Assembly (NCBI GenBank): GCA_002102555.1
Contig: MCFL01000010.1
Span: forward strand, 124,001 to 188,000
Direction of reading: 5' to 3'
Source: Catenaria anguillulae PL171
Lineage: Eukaryota > Blastocladiomycota > Blastocladiomycetes > Blastocladiales > Catenariaceae
DNA: 64,000 nt
Below the pieces are notes generated by a model. The model was not told the DNA's origin. It worked only from the letters and a program-made list of their open reading frames with translations, and searched no databases. Below are positions 44,732 through 55,478 of the stretch, in pieces (position 1 is the stretch's first letter; each line of letters opens with the position of its first letter). Both the position numbers and the translations under genes were made by a program.

Positions 44732-47189
44732 ATGCTCAAGAGCCGCGGCCGACGCGGCACCACGTCACACAAGCAGCCGCAGCCTTGGCCAAAAGTCGCC
44801 ACCTTGGACGCCAATCCGCGGCAGCGGATACCACAACGACAACGCCGGCCGCCGTCCTGGCCACCGGTCCCGCTTGCGCTCCTTTTTTGTCTCCTCGCTG
44901 TCCTCGTGCCCACCCCGGGCCTCGCCGACGAACACTCGCACACATACACCCCATCGGAGCAACTCGTCGTGTGGGCAAACACGGTTGGCCCGCTCGCCAA
45001 CGCCGCAGAAACATATCCTTTTACTCGTTGCCTTACTGCCGTGGAACAAACACCAGCATTAACCACCGCCACGAGTCGCTGAGCGAAGCATTACTCGGCC
45101 TCGACCTTGTCAACACTGGCATGAACTGGCGTTCCGCAAGGATGTGCCGCAAGCCACGCTGTGCTCGATGGAGCTTGGGAGGGACAAGGTGGACCGGTTT
45201 ACGGCGGCCGTCAGGCAGGGGTACAGATTTGAGCTGGTCGTGGACGAGCTGCCCGTGTATGGATGGGTTGGGAGGGTGGATGCCAGCGAACGGCTGCCGG
45301 GAAGGTTGGTCAGGGTCGTGGACCAGGCAGATGTGCCCGAGGTCAAACCCGTGGGCGAGGTTGTACGTAGCACACACGCCAAGCGGATGCCAGTTCCGCC
45401 GCCGCCAGTGCCTGCTGTGGCACCGAGCAACGATTCGAACAATGACAATGGTGGCGCAACACGCAAGGGGGTATCGCCTGACGTCCGCAGTAACGTACCC
45501 GACGTGCCTGCCACAGCCTCAGAGCTGGTTCAAGACCCAACCCCAACCCCACTCGCACTCTATACGCATTTTGCGTTTCGCATCAGTTTCAACGAAAACC
45601 AAATCATCCACGTCAACTTGACCACGTCCAACCCTGTTCCACTTGACACCTCGGCCCATTCGGCCGCGCTCACTCTCGTGGCACCACTGGCAGTCAACTT
45701 GACCTACTCGGTCGTGTTTGTGCCAACAGAAATCCCGTTTGCGCGCAGGTTTGACAAGTACCTGGACACGGAGTTTTTCAATCACAAGATCCACTGGTTC
45801 TCCATTGTCAACTCGTTCTTGTTATGTGTGGTGTTGATTGGGGCCGTGGCGTTTATCATGGTTCGGTCGTTGAGGAGGGATATGGCGAGGTATGACAACT
45901 TGGACATTTACGATTTGGTACGCCTCGCATCCTTTTGCTTTCAAGCAGGCAAGACCAACTTACTAGGCGTATTCACACCACGCAAAAACAGGATCGGGAC
46001 TTTGACTTTGACTACGGCTGGAAGCAAATTCACGGCGACGTGTTCCGCGCCCCGCCCAACCTCGGCGGTCTTGCGGCCCTCCTCGGCAACGGCATCCAGC
46101 TTTTCCTCCTCATCTTGATTGCCCTGCTCTTCTCGCTCATTGATGCGTCTTACCAAGACTTTGCCGACGCAGTCACGGCCGCCATTGTCATCTACTCGCT
46201 CACGGCGGTCCTCAACGGCTTCATTGCCACGGGCTACTACTGCAAGTACGGCGGCCGGCACTGGCTCAAGCACGCGCTCACGACGTCGCTTGTTGTCCCA
46301 TTGGTGCAGGGTCGGTGCTGCTGGCCGTCAACTTGGTCGCCTCAGCCTATGGCTCGTCTAAAGCCGTTGCGTTGGGTCCATCATGGCGCTTGCGGCGATC
46401 TTTGCCTTGCTCATCATTCCACTGACACTCGTGGGCGGGTACCTGGGCCACCGCCGGTACTCTGGCGTGCCACGCATGTACCGGTCGCCCTCAGCGTCGC
46501 GCATCCTGCTCGCGGGTCTTGCCCCGCAGGGATTTCCTACGCGCGTGAATCCGATCCGCGGCCCATTCCCGAGCGCACGTGGCATACACATCCGTTCATC
46601 TTGATTGCTGCCGGTGGCGTGTTGCCGTTTGTTTCCGTGTACATGGAACTGTACTTTGTGCTCACGTCGGCGGCCGGGCTCAAGGTCTACTACGTGTATG
46701 GGTTTGGATTGTTGGCCATGGTATTGCTCGCGTGCAATGCGGCGTGTTGCGCCATTGTCGTGGCGTACTGGCTCATCAATGCCGAGGATCATCGGTGGCA
46801 TTGGGTCACGTTTAATGCTGCAGGTAGTACGGCGGCATGGGTGTTTTTGTATGCCGGTTACTTTTATTTTGCGAGGACGCAGTACGTCTCATCTTGCATT
46901 CATGTGGTTGCATTCCGTTTCGAAATTGCGCAAACTCACCCACCATCTTGATTGTTGGGACTACGTAGGATGCACGGACTGTTCCAGTTTATGTTTTTCT
47001 TTGGCAATTCGTTGGTGTTGAGTTTTGTTGCCTACTTGGTGCTCGGTACGTGTTTACTTTTATTGAGCCTCCTCTGATGAACCTGTAGCATGGCTCACTT
47101 GTACCTTGCAAAACATTACAGGAACGATTGGCCACTTGGCGGCCAGTAAGTTCATGCACCATATCTATGCCAACGTCAAGATCGATTGA
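44732..47189 (+). CDS. Transmembrane 9 superfamily protein (EMP70/nonaspanin), with five single-base losses
   Basis: Golgi/endosomal nine-span protein implicated in membrane-protein sorting. Exons: 44732-45917, 45992-46881, 46969-47045 and 47122-47189 (introns 74, 87, 76 nt; donors GTACGC, GTACGT, GTACGT). A signal segment (PLALLFCLLAVLVPTPGLA) precedes the lumenal domain: ETYPF / YSLPYC, then NHKIHWFSIVNS before TM2, GWKQIHGDVFR and IPERTWHTH, with PFILIAAGGVLPFVSVYMELYF. The C-terminus GTIGHLAA ... IYANVKID matches the family. The frame is lost near 45017, 45132, 46310, 46382 and 46563, each consistent with one missing base. Adding five makes 742 codons with all exon phases right. Gene probably intact in the organism. 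Confidence 0.9.
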
Positions 47190-47384
47190 CCCCTGTATAC
47201 TTGTCCCATTTCCACCCAGGGAGCATTTTTTTTTTCGGTCGTGGTGTCCCACCCATACACACATACCATTCATTTCCATTCGCAGCCACACAAAGACCGC
47301 CAGTGCATACACTAGCCCAAGACCTTGAAAGCAAAACACACAAGATATCAAATCATAATACCAACCAACCAACAACCAACCGGC
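47190..47384. other. Convergent spacer
   Basis: Short region between the ends of TM9SF (+) and the acyl-CoA dehydrogenase (-), with a T run at 47227-47236. Nothing else. Confidence 0.6.
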
Positions 47385-48989
47385 CTACTTTTGAGCACCA
47401 TACTCTGCTTGAATGGCCTTGGCAATTGTCTGCAGCTGAATGTTGGAGGTACCCTCGTAAATCGCACCAATCTTGGCGTCCCTGTAAAATTTTTCCACGC
47501 CATTCTCTCGCGTGAATCCCATGCCGCCCATCCACTCAATCGCCATACTCGCGGCGCGCTCGGCCGCTTTGGCCGCAAAGTACTTGGCCATGGCGGCTTC
47601 ACGCACAAACGGCATGCCAGCCTCCTTCATCCTGGCGGCATTGTACGTCAGTAACCTCGCGGCCTCGATCTCCACGGCCACTTTGGCGTGCTGATGCTGC
47701 ATGGCTGGAACGAGCCCACGGGTTTACCAAACTGCTTGCGCTCAAACGTGTAAGGCACGGCAATGTTGAATGCGCCTTGGGCCAGGCCGACCATTTGCGC
47801 GGCAATCCCAATGCGGCCTTCGTTGAGGATCTCGATCGAGTACTTGTACCCTTGGCCGATCTCGCCAACAATGTTGGCCGCAGGCACTTGACGTCATCAA
47901 AGTTGAGCACGCACGTCGACGACGACCGAATCCCAAGCTTGGCCTCCTTTTTCGCAATTTGCACGCCCATGTCCTTTTCCACCACAAAGCACGTGATGCC
48001 CTTGTACCCTTTTGTCGGGTCCACGTTGGCAAACACAAGGAAAACATCGGCCTCGCCCGAGTTGGTGATCCACATCTTGGACCCGTTGAGCACATAGTAG
48101 TCACCCTTGCGTTCGGCGCGCGTCTTGAGGGCAAACGCGTCCGATCCGCGCCGGCTTCTGTCAGGCAGAACGAGCCCAGAGACGAGGTGGCGAGCTGGGT
48201 CAGGTACTTTTCCTTGAGGGCATGGCTCGCGTGGTGGCGCATGAGCGTGTTGCACAGCGTGTTGTGGACGTCGCAGGCCGCAGAGAGCGAAGGGTCGATT
48301 TTGGCAAGTTCTATGAGAGATCAAGTGTGAGATAGAGTGAAGCGTTGAGGGATGATGGCAAGATATGGGTTGGCAAATGTACCTTCGACGACAAGCAATG
48401 CAGAAGTGAACGAGCCGCCCGAGCCGCCATACTCTTCGGGCACCTCGACGCCCATGAACTGAATCATCGCAATTGTAATGCCCGGGTTAGTACCAAGCAT
48501 TGAATACCTTGCTGGATGTGGCACGCACCCCGTTCTCAAACATGCCCTGAATGATGGCCGGGTCCATGATTTCGGACTCGTCCATTTGGTGCACGAGCGG
48601 TTGGACCTTTTCGCGGGCAAACCGAGAGGCTGTTGACGACGCAAAACAACGACAAAGGTCAGAGTGCTGTCGTGGGCGGGGCATGTTAGAGCAAACGTCG
48701 ACGATGCAACAAACCGGCTTCGCGCATCATGATCTCTTCCTCGGTGAAGACATTGAGCGAGGTGGGCGTGTCGTGGACGGTGGCCATGGTACGGCGAGCA
48801 GCGGTCATGGCGGTCCCACCGCTGGTGGATGATATGGAGCAGCATGTGGACGATTGTGAGTGAAGGGGGGTTGTGCGTCGGTCGACAAGTGGCGGAAAGG
48901 AAAAAGTACCGAATCAAGCCGGTGGCGGCGGTCCGCGGTGCCAGCGGACGAGCAGCAAGCAACGAACGAGAAAGAGCAGAGAGCGACAT
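47385..48989 (-). CDS. Acyl-CoA dehydrogenase, mitochondrial (short/branched-chain type), with three single-base losses
   Basis: FAD enzyme that introduces the alpha,beta double bond in acyl-CoA esters during fatty-acid or branched-amino-acid breakdown. Five exons: 48910-48989, 48715-48821, 48529-48629, 48383-48458, 47385-48310. Introns are 88, 85, 70 and 72 nt and phases agree. [19 protein letters not shown] looks like a mitochondrial presequence. Then [88 protein letters not shown] and, at the end, [13 protein letters not shown]. The general base Glu is probably the one in IYEGTSN. One base appears lost near 48145, 47887 and 47705; restoring the count gives 430 aa. The short/branched-chain assignment is by overall likeness only. 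Confidence 0.9.
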
Positions 48990-49496
48990 GGCAGTTGGGG
49001 TAAGTGAAAAGTCTAGCGAAGTATCAAGTGTTGCTGTCTCACAGATCACAAATGCTCGAGAAGTTGGTACCGAGGAGCCGGACCCAGCGGGGCGGCCACT
49101 TGCCTTTATACCTGCGCCCGGACGAGCAGTCCAGAACTCTTCACCGAGGAGGCGGATCCTGTTCGTTTGCAAGCGAGCGGTTAAACGTTCATGCGGGCAT
49201 GTGCGTGCGGCGTCAAGAGTGGCGGCATTTGATGCTTGATGCGTTGCTGAGACATTCCACGCACGATGGCACGCGCGGGACACCCTTTACTGCGTTCCGA
49301 CTTGTTGGGGACATCCAAGCCCAGCTCAGGAGCTCATGCTCGGGTGATTGTCTGGCACCGTGACAACTGAGGTATTCGCTAATGGCAGTGACGCGATCAG
49401 GTCCAACAATTCGACCTCCTAGAAGCTCTTGCACTCTGTCGACAATACTCACAAGTCCGATGGAAGGAGATTCCTCGACTTAAGCCTCTCGAAATC
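48990..49496. promoter_or_regulatory. Divergent intergenic region, 507 bases
   Basis: Between the leftward dehydrogenase and the rightward cyclin-like gene. No gene and no identifiable element. Confidence 0.4.
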
Positions 49497-50196
49497 ATGG
49501 ACCATTTCATGGGCCGTGAGGTACGCTTACGTATGACTTGCGGTAGGCCGCTTTCCAACATTTCAGCTGACATGTTTGCCGTGATCTCATACCCAGATCG
49601 AGATGTTTTCGGGACTGTGGTCTTGAGGTTTGCTCCACTCGTTCAGGCAGTGCGCCGCCAACTGTTGGTCGTCTTCCTTGAGGCATGCAAACAAGTGGAC
49701 TTTTCCCCTGAGATTTGGCTGTTGGAAATCGTGCTCCTCGACACGTTCTTTGCCAGTGGCCGTCCAGCAGAACATGGGCAAGCTGTCACCGTTGCATGCC
49801 TGTGGATTGCAATCAAGCTTCAAGGTGGGTTTGGCGTCGCTGTGCCAACTGCAGAGCACTTGGTCTCGATCCTTGGGTGCGATGTCGCCGAGATCGTTGA
49901 CTGTGAGAGGCTTTTGTTGCGGGCATTCAACTTTGGGGTGTGGATTCCGGGCCACTGCCTTTGTCGATTACATTGAGTATCGACTCGCTGCTGTTTCGTG
50001 TTCGGGTCCCAAGCAGCTCGTTGCCGTTGCCCATGTCATTCCACTCCCGACCGCATTCCCACATGCGCAAGTCGCCGCTGGTGCAAGTATTTGCACCCAG
50101 ACCGTTTTGTCGGACCCCACATCCACCTCACCAGCGGGTATCGAAACTCTCCGCTCATTCTGGGACCTGTCGCTCATTCGCGCACCAGGGGATTAA
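49497..50196 (+). CDS. Cyclin-box protein, frame broken, 3' part unresolved
   Basis: From MDHFMGREV the first 155 residues look like a cyclin N-terminal box: FAPLVQAVRRQLLVVFLEACK, ILLDTFFASGRP-like region, HGQAVTVACLWIAIKLQGG, CDVAEIVDCERLLLRAFNFGVWIP. The frame then changes near 49950 and continues as ATAFVDYIEYRLAAV, the expected next cyclin helix. The break fits one extra base or two missing. Beyond about 50030 three frames each show plausible segments (for example SFWDLSLI, VVAELWHLVSNKADKL) and the true end is unclear; it may reach about 50410. It could be a Pho80-like or other CDK-activating cyclin, but the partner is unknown. Confidence 0.6.
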
Positions 50197-50626
50197 CATC
50201 TTTGCTGAAGCGTTTGCCGTGGTCGCTGAGTTGTGGCATCTGGTCTCCAACAAGGCCGATAAGTTGCGGTGCGACTGCGGCCATGACGATGCTCAAGATC
50301 GCAAGCCTCGTCATGGGCTCATTTGCGATTTCGTTGTTGCCCAGTTGGTGTCTGTGGTGGCAGGCTGTGAGCTAGTTGCCATGTTTGCGGCAGTGTGTGG
50401 GTTCACGTTGGATAGGATGGGTGAGCGCACCCAGCAGCAGATTTGTGTATGTTTATCAAGATGCTCAATGCAAACCATCCATGATTGGCATCAATGCATT
50501 AGTTCCCCTGGTTGGTTTGCTCATGTTTTCATGAGAGGATTCATTCTTGAAAAGGATGGGCACAATTTGAAAATATGTTTCATTTGACAAAGTGACAAGC
50601 AATCAATACTTAACCATAACAAAACA
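50197..50626. other. Uncertain 3' region between cyclin-like gene and photolyase
   Basis: May contain the rest of the cyclin-like coding sequence (frame with FAEAFAVVAELWHLV at about 50203-50250) and the convergent 3' ends of both genes. AT-rich at the right end. Confidence 0.4.
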
Positions 50627-52397
50627 TCAATGGGCCTGATCGGGATCCACCTTGAACGCCTTCAAAACCCGATCCCTCGCCTTCTTATGATCCACAATCG
50701 GCTGCACATAGCCCAATCTCATAAACTCGCTCGTCGTCAGCTTCGTATGTGGCTCATGCACCGACGCCGCCTTTGTGATGGGACGCAGCTCGGGCACATA
50801 CTTGCGAATAAAGTCGCCGCGCGGGTCAAACTTGACGCTCTGCAACCACGGATTGAAGATGCGGAAGTACGGCTGGGAATCCGTGCCCGTGCTAGCGGCC
50901 CACTGCCACCCGCCATTGTTACTAGCCAAATCGCCATCGACCAAGTGCTGCATAAAGTACTTTTCCCCCTTGCGCCAGTCGACAAGCAAGTCCTTTGTGA
51001 GAAACATGGCCGTGATCATGCGCAGCCGGTTCGACATGAACCCGGTCGTCTTGAGCTGGCGCATGCCTGCGTCCACGATCGGATACCCGTCTTGCCCTCG
51101 CACCAAGCGTGAAATACGCTTCTTCCTCGTCGCCGCTGGTCCATGGCACATTGAGCGTGTCGAGCTTGAAAGGCTGGTTCATGCACACACGCGGAAACGC
51201 AACGAGAATGTGCCGGTAGAACTCGCGCCACACGATTTCTTGAATCCAGTGCACACACCCCTTGTCGCCGGAATCGAGCAGGCCATTGTTTGCTTCGCGG
51301 GCAATGGTGATGCATTGGCGCGCAGAAATGAGGCCAAGAGCCAGGTAGGCCGAAATGTTGGCGGTGCCGTCGAGGTTGGGAAAGTCGCGATCCACCGAGT
51401 ACGACTTGATCTTGTTGTGCGCAAAGGCAACGAGGCGCGCGTGTGCTGCATCTTCGGTGCCCAGATAATTGGCGCGCGTGTGCTCGAGCACAGATGGGAC
51501 AAACTCGCGCTCAAACCCAGGCAGCTCGGCAGTGGCGTCCACGCCATCAGCGGTAGGATCGGGCACGCGCGTTCCAAACAGACCTGCACCAAGCTTGCAC
51601 GTGCGCACGGCCATCGGATTGGGCTCTGGCGCGGGCGACAGCGCCAAGTAATCGTACGGCTGCTTGCTCTTGACGAGCGACTCCCACGACTTGCGGAATG
51701 GTGTGTACACCACGGGCGTGCGCGTGCCGTCCTTTGTCTTGACGAGCCCCGGTGGAACCACACACTCGTCGTGTGTTGGAACACACGTCACATTGAGCGG
51801 TGCTTGCTGGACCAGCTCGGCGACCGTATCATCGCGCTTGCCCTCGTCCACCTCGTATTCAACGTTGAAGTAGAGGTGCGTTGCCTTGACCTTGGCAAGG
51901 TATTCCTTGACGACTTGCGGGACGTGCTTGATATTGCGCGCGTGCAAGATGGTCAGGGGAATGTTGAGCTGCGGCGATTCCATGCGCTCCTGCAACGACT
52001 GGACCGACCGAAGCATGAGATCGACTTTGGCCGGCGACAGATCATGGTGGTGCCACTGGCGGCCGCAAACGACAAAGATGCCGAGCAGAGCGCCGTTCAT
52101 CGGGTCGCCGCCGCCGGTCGTGGCAGTCCGGTTGACGTGTGCGGCTTGCACCCAGGCCTTGTACAGGCCCTTGTTGTCGCGAAGGCGCAAGTCTTTGCGG
52201 AACCAAAAGACGACGGGACCTGAGCGGCGGGCGTGCTTGGTGGCCGCAGAGGCGGCGGCAGCAATGGCGGCCGAGGCCGGGCGCGAGTGCGAAGCCGGAG
52301 ACATGGTGTTCGGTTGTTCGTCGGTCGATTCGTCGGTGATATCGGCGTGAGACCGCTTGTTGCCCTTCTTGGAGGAGGACGCGGCTGCTTTTGGCAT
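50627..52397 (-). CDS. Class I CPD photolyase (cryptochrome/photolyase family), with two single-base losses
   Basis: Blue-light-driven repair of cyclobutane pyrimidine dimers using FAD, with a second antenna chromophore. Single exon, 590 aa after allowing for two lost bases (near 51112 and 51087). The N-terminus (about 55 residues) is basic and Ser/Ala-rich and may be a nuclear or mitochondrial targeting region. Photolyase domain: [77 protein letters not shown], then [57 protein letters not shown] and a C-terminus [14 protein letters not shown]. The tryptophans of the electron-transfer region and the NNGGWQW FAD/substrate region are present. Best match is fungal CPD photolyase. Confidence 0.93.
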
Positions 52398-53726
52398 GGC
52401 GGTATTGGATCAGGAGGGCCTAGCGATCGTGGCGAGACCGGCTCAGGAAGGGGTGCGGAATGGGTATTTGAGTCAATGCCGAGGGTATATGGATCGATAC
52501 TTGTGCTCTATCATCAACTGCGGCTAACGCATCGCCCTGACTGTGTCGTAGAGAAAGCGTCCAATCCAAACCTGAAAGAAACTGCGATCGCGTCGACTTC
52601 GATCGGCGAACACGCTGGGCGCGAACACGGAAGCCACAACACTCAGGATAAGCTTGGAGTAGTTTGCGAAGGGCATGTATACAAACAGCTACATGCACAC
52701 GTGCACAGCGAGCATGGTAAGCAGAAAAACCTGCACCGAGATGTGACGCCTTGGCTCGTTCGCAGGACACCGCTTGCAACAAGAGCATTCGCTCCTCTTG
52801 CCTGCACGCGAGATTCTGTCCGCACCAGGTCACTTCTGAAGCTGCCAGGTTCTTCGCCGGTTGCCCGAGCCTCCAAAGGAATCTGTTAAAAAACGCTCGT
52901 TGCAGGCGGAACCACAAGTACGCGTATTACGCCAAGACTCCCAACCACACCGACCACACCAAGTCTCGTTCGCTGTCTGTGGCCAGGGCATGCCGCCAGT
53001 CTGTACTTTTAGAAAGCAACATGACGAATCGAATCTGATTCAGAAGGGACTGGGCTTGTTGGACGCTAAAAATTTCCACTCACGTTCTGAGAAACTTCTC
53101 GCCGAGACGTTCGACGCATGGCGACGGCTTGCGGTCGTTGTCACCAACTGCTGTCGACCGACAATGTGCTGGCAATGTGCCTCGTCTGAGTCGATTATGG
53201 GGTGGGAAACGACGACGCAGCCAGGCAGTGCATTGATACCGAGACAGTGCATGCACTTCTAGAACTGCCAGAAATAGGTTCCAAGCCATTCTGTGGCTCA
53301 ATGACGCCTGTGGACAAGTTCTGGACGTGACTGACATGCCAAAGAATTCAGCCAAGTCCGCCACGCGGAAGCCCCATTGGCGGCGTGCCTTTACCCCCAC
53401 AACCTGCTCAAGTGGTCTCAAATAGCCAACATGTGTGTATTTTTTTTTCATTGCAGGTTGATACCTAACGATGAAACGCAAAAATAGCGTCGAGTGGCAG
53501 CCGCCATCGGGGGCTGCACAAGCTGGAATGCTCGCAGGGATGAACGCAATCGCACACACAAGTCGGTGCTCCAGGAGCTTGCGGGACGTCAATGGGAACG
53601 GGTACAAATACTTCGTGGATCCCCTCGCCTCTCAACTGTGTTCCGTCATCATCAACTCCCATTCCATCTATCCATCCAACCGTCCATCCATCCATCCACC
53701 ACAAACCCATACTCGAACACTACATT
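52398..53726. other. Gap, about 1.3 kb
   Basis: Photolyase promoter side and promoter of the GPI-type gene. Near 53668-53700 there are CATC/CCATC simple repeats and at 53439-53449 a T run. Several short frames, none with a recognisable domain. Confidence 0.5.
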
Positions 53727-54612
53727 ATGCGCCCTACCCTTTCTCTCCTCCTGCTGTCGGCATTGTGCCTTGCCCCCTCGGCGCTTGCCATCCCTCAACA
53801 AAACGGCCAGCCGGGCCAATCCAACGGTCAGATTTCCGTCACCGTGTCTGCCAACGGACAAACGCGTCAAGTCAAGCTCCCTCTGGTGCCCGGCCTGCGT
53901 GGTGCCCCGGAATGCGACAATGATGATGGACTCGACCCAACCGACAACGATCCCGAGGACGTGTTTTGCCGCAACCTTCGCGCGGAACTTGGCAAGATCC
54001 CGGAGCTCGCGTCGCTTGCCAGGGGCGGTGCCATTACCATCACTGCGTTTGCGTCGTCGGAGACGAGCACGGGCGGCGGCAACGGTGGGAACGGTGGCCA
54101 AAACGGTGGTGGTGGTGGTGGTGGCGGCTCCACGCCTGCACCTGCATTCAAGGAAAACGCCCAGAACGTGGTCGTGTACCGCCCGCCCAACAATGCCGCG
54201 CCCGTCACCATCACCGTGCCTGCTGTCCCGGCCTGCGGTCGCTTCCGCGGTGCGACAATGACGACGGTACCAAGCCACCGACAACGATCCCGACGACAAC
54301 TTCTGCCGCCAAGTGCGCAAGGAGATTGCAGCCAAGGTTCCTTCGCAGGCCGGCATTGTGAACGGCGGCGCATTTACCGTCGAGATGGCGGCTTCTGGCG
54401 GAGCCGGTGGCAATGGCGGCGCGGGAGGCAGCGGATCCGGTGGGAACGGAGGCGCGGCCGGATCCAACGGTCAGAACGGTGCCAACGGCGGGCGGCCAGT
54501 GAATGCCGCGGGGGTTGCGTCGTCGGCGCAAGGAGCACGGGCTGGGAACAGTGCGATCGTCAAGGCCACTGGTGCTGGATTGGTTCTTGTTGCTGGTGCT
54601 CTTGTCTTGTAA
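53727..54612 (+). CDS. Secreted, probably GPI-anchored protein with duplicated acidic Cys module, two single-base losses
   Basis: Signal peptide MRPTLSLLLLSALCLAPSALA, then two copies of one module. Copy 1: VPGLRGAPECDNDDGLDPTDNDPEDVFC. Copy 2, after a Gly/Asn-rich linker, repeats VPGLRS...CDNDDG.KPTDNDPDDNFC. Each has two Cys and an Asp-rich centre, which suggests a disulphide-bonded, calcium-binding type loop (inference). A second Gly-rich region and a hydrophobic C-terminus (GAGLVLVAGALVL) preceded by small residues fit a GPI signal. Copy 2 is spread over two further frames; adding one base near 54232 and one near 54285 gives one 295-aa protein. Likely a cell-surface or spore-wall protein. 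Confidence 0.75.
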
Positions 54613-55478
54613 GCACTTGAAAGACACCACTTGAGGATAGCGATGCTGGTCAATGTACATGCCTCAGATTCGATCTTGTATCATATTAATAAACTGTCGT
54701 ACCATAGTACAAAGCACATTGTCCGCTCTCATCGCGTTATGTCTCACGACAGAGACAAAGACGTGATCACTGGCAGGTCCATCAGTGACTTACCTTTCGT
54801 TCACGTACAACGTATATGTGACCATACCAATAGATTATGGATGCATTGCAACCGTGGATACTGCATGAATTGCTTGTCTTTGTTTTCTTGCTTGCAAATG
54901 TCGCATGACCACGATTCGCCGACTGCCGACAGACTCACGGTGGGAACGGCAAAGCTCCGTCATGAAGCATCGGCTTTTTCAGCGGGAAACCGAGCGCCGA
55001 CAATGAGCCCGAATACAATTGGTAGATTGATCCCCGGAGTACCATGGCCAAGCAAACTCTCGTCGAGTCAGGCCCGCCGCAGATGTGATGTGGGAAACCT
55101 GCCGTGACTCCGGCGCCTCCAGCTGCTCGCGAGCGGCCCAGCCTTGACGCGACAGATGAAGCGACTTTGAGCCCAAAATGATCACGCTGCCTGGCCAGTG
55201 GCCAGTGGTTGCAGCATTTCCAGTTACTGTCATCATAGGCTAAATTTGGAAACGCTCACAGTCACAAAATCTCATACTTATTTCGCCTGCATCCTCTGTG
55301 AAGGCCATGTCGACCTCTCCATGTATCGTTACTACTGCAAGCATTCTCTGTTATCTGCCATCTCCCGCCTGATTCAAGCTGCTCCACGGCCGTCCGTCCC
55401 TTGATCTCTCGTCCGCCATGTCCACCGCCGAGGGAACCCATTGCCCGCTGGCCGTTCCGCGGGCCATATGGAATCCAA
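54613..55478. other. Gap, about 0.87 kb
   Basis: Between two rightward genes; the first half is AT-richer. No gene recognised. An in-frame ATG at 55401 could extend the ABC gene. Confidence 0.5.

Noticed and set aside
48459..48528. Reading through [10 protein letters not shown] as coding in the acyl-CoA dehydrogenase
   Set aside because: Splicing at GTGCGT gives the family block [15 protein letters not shown] in phase.
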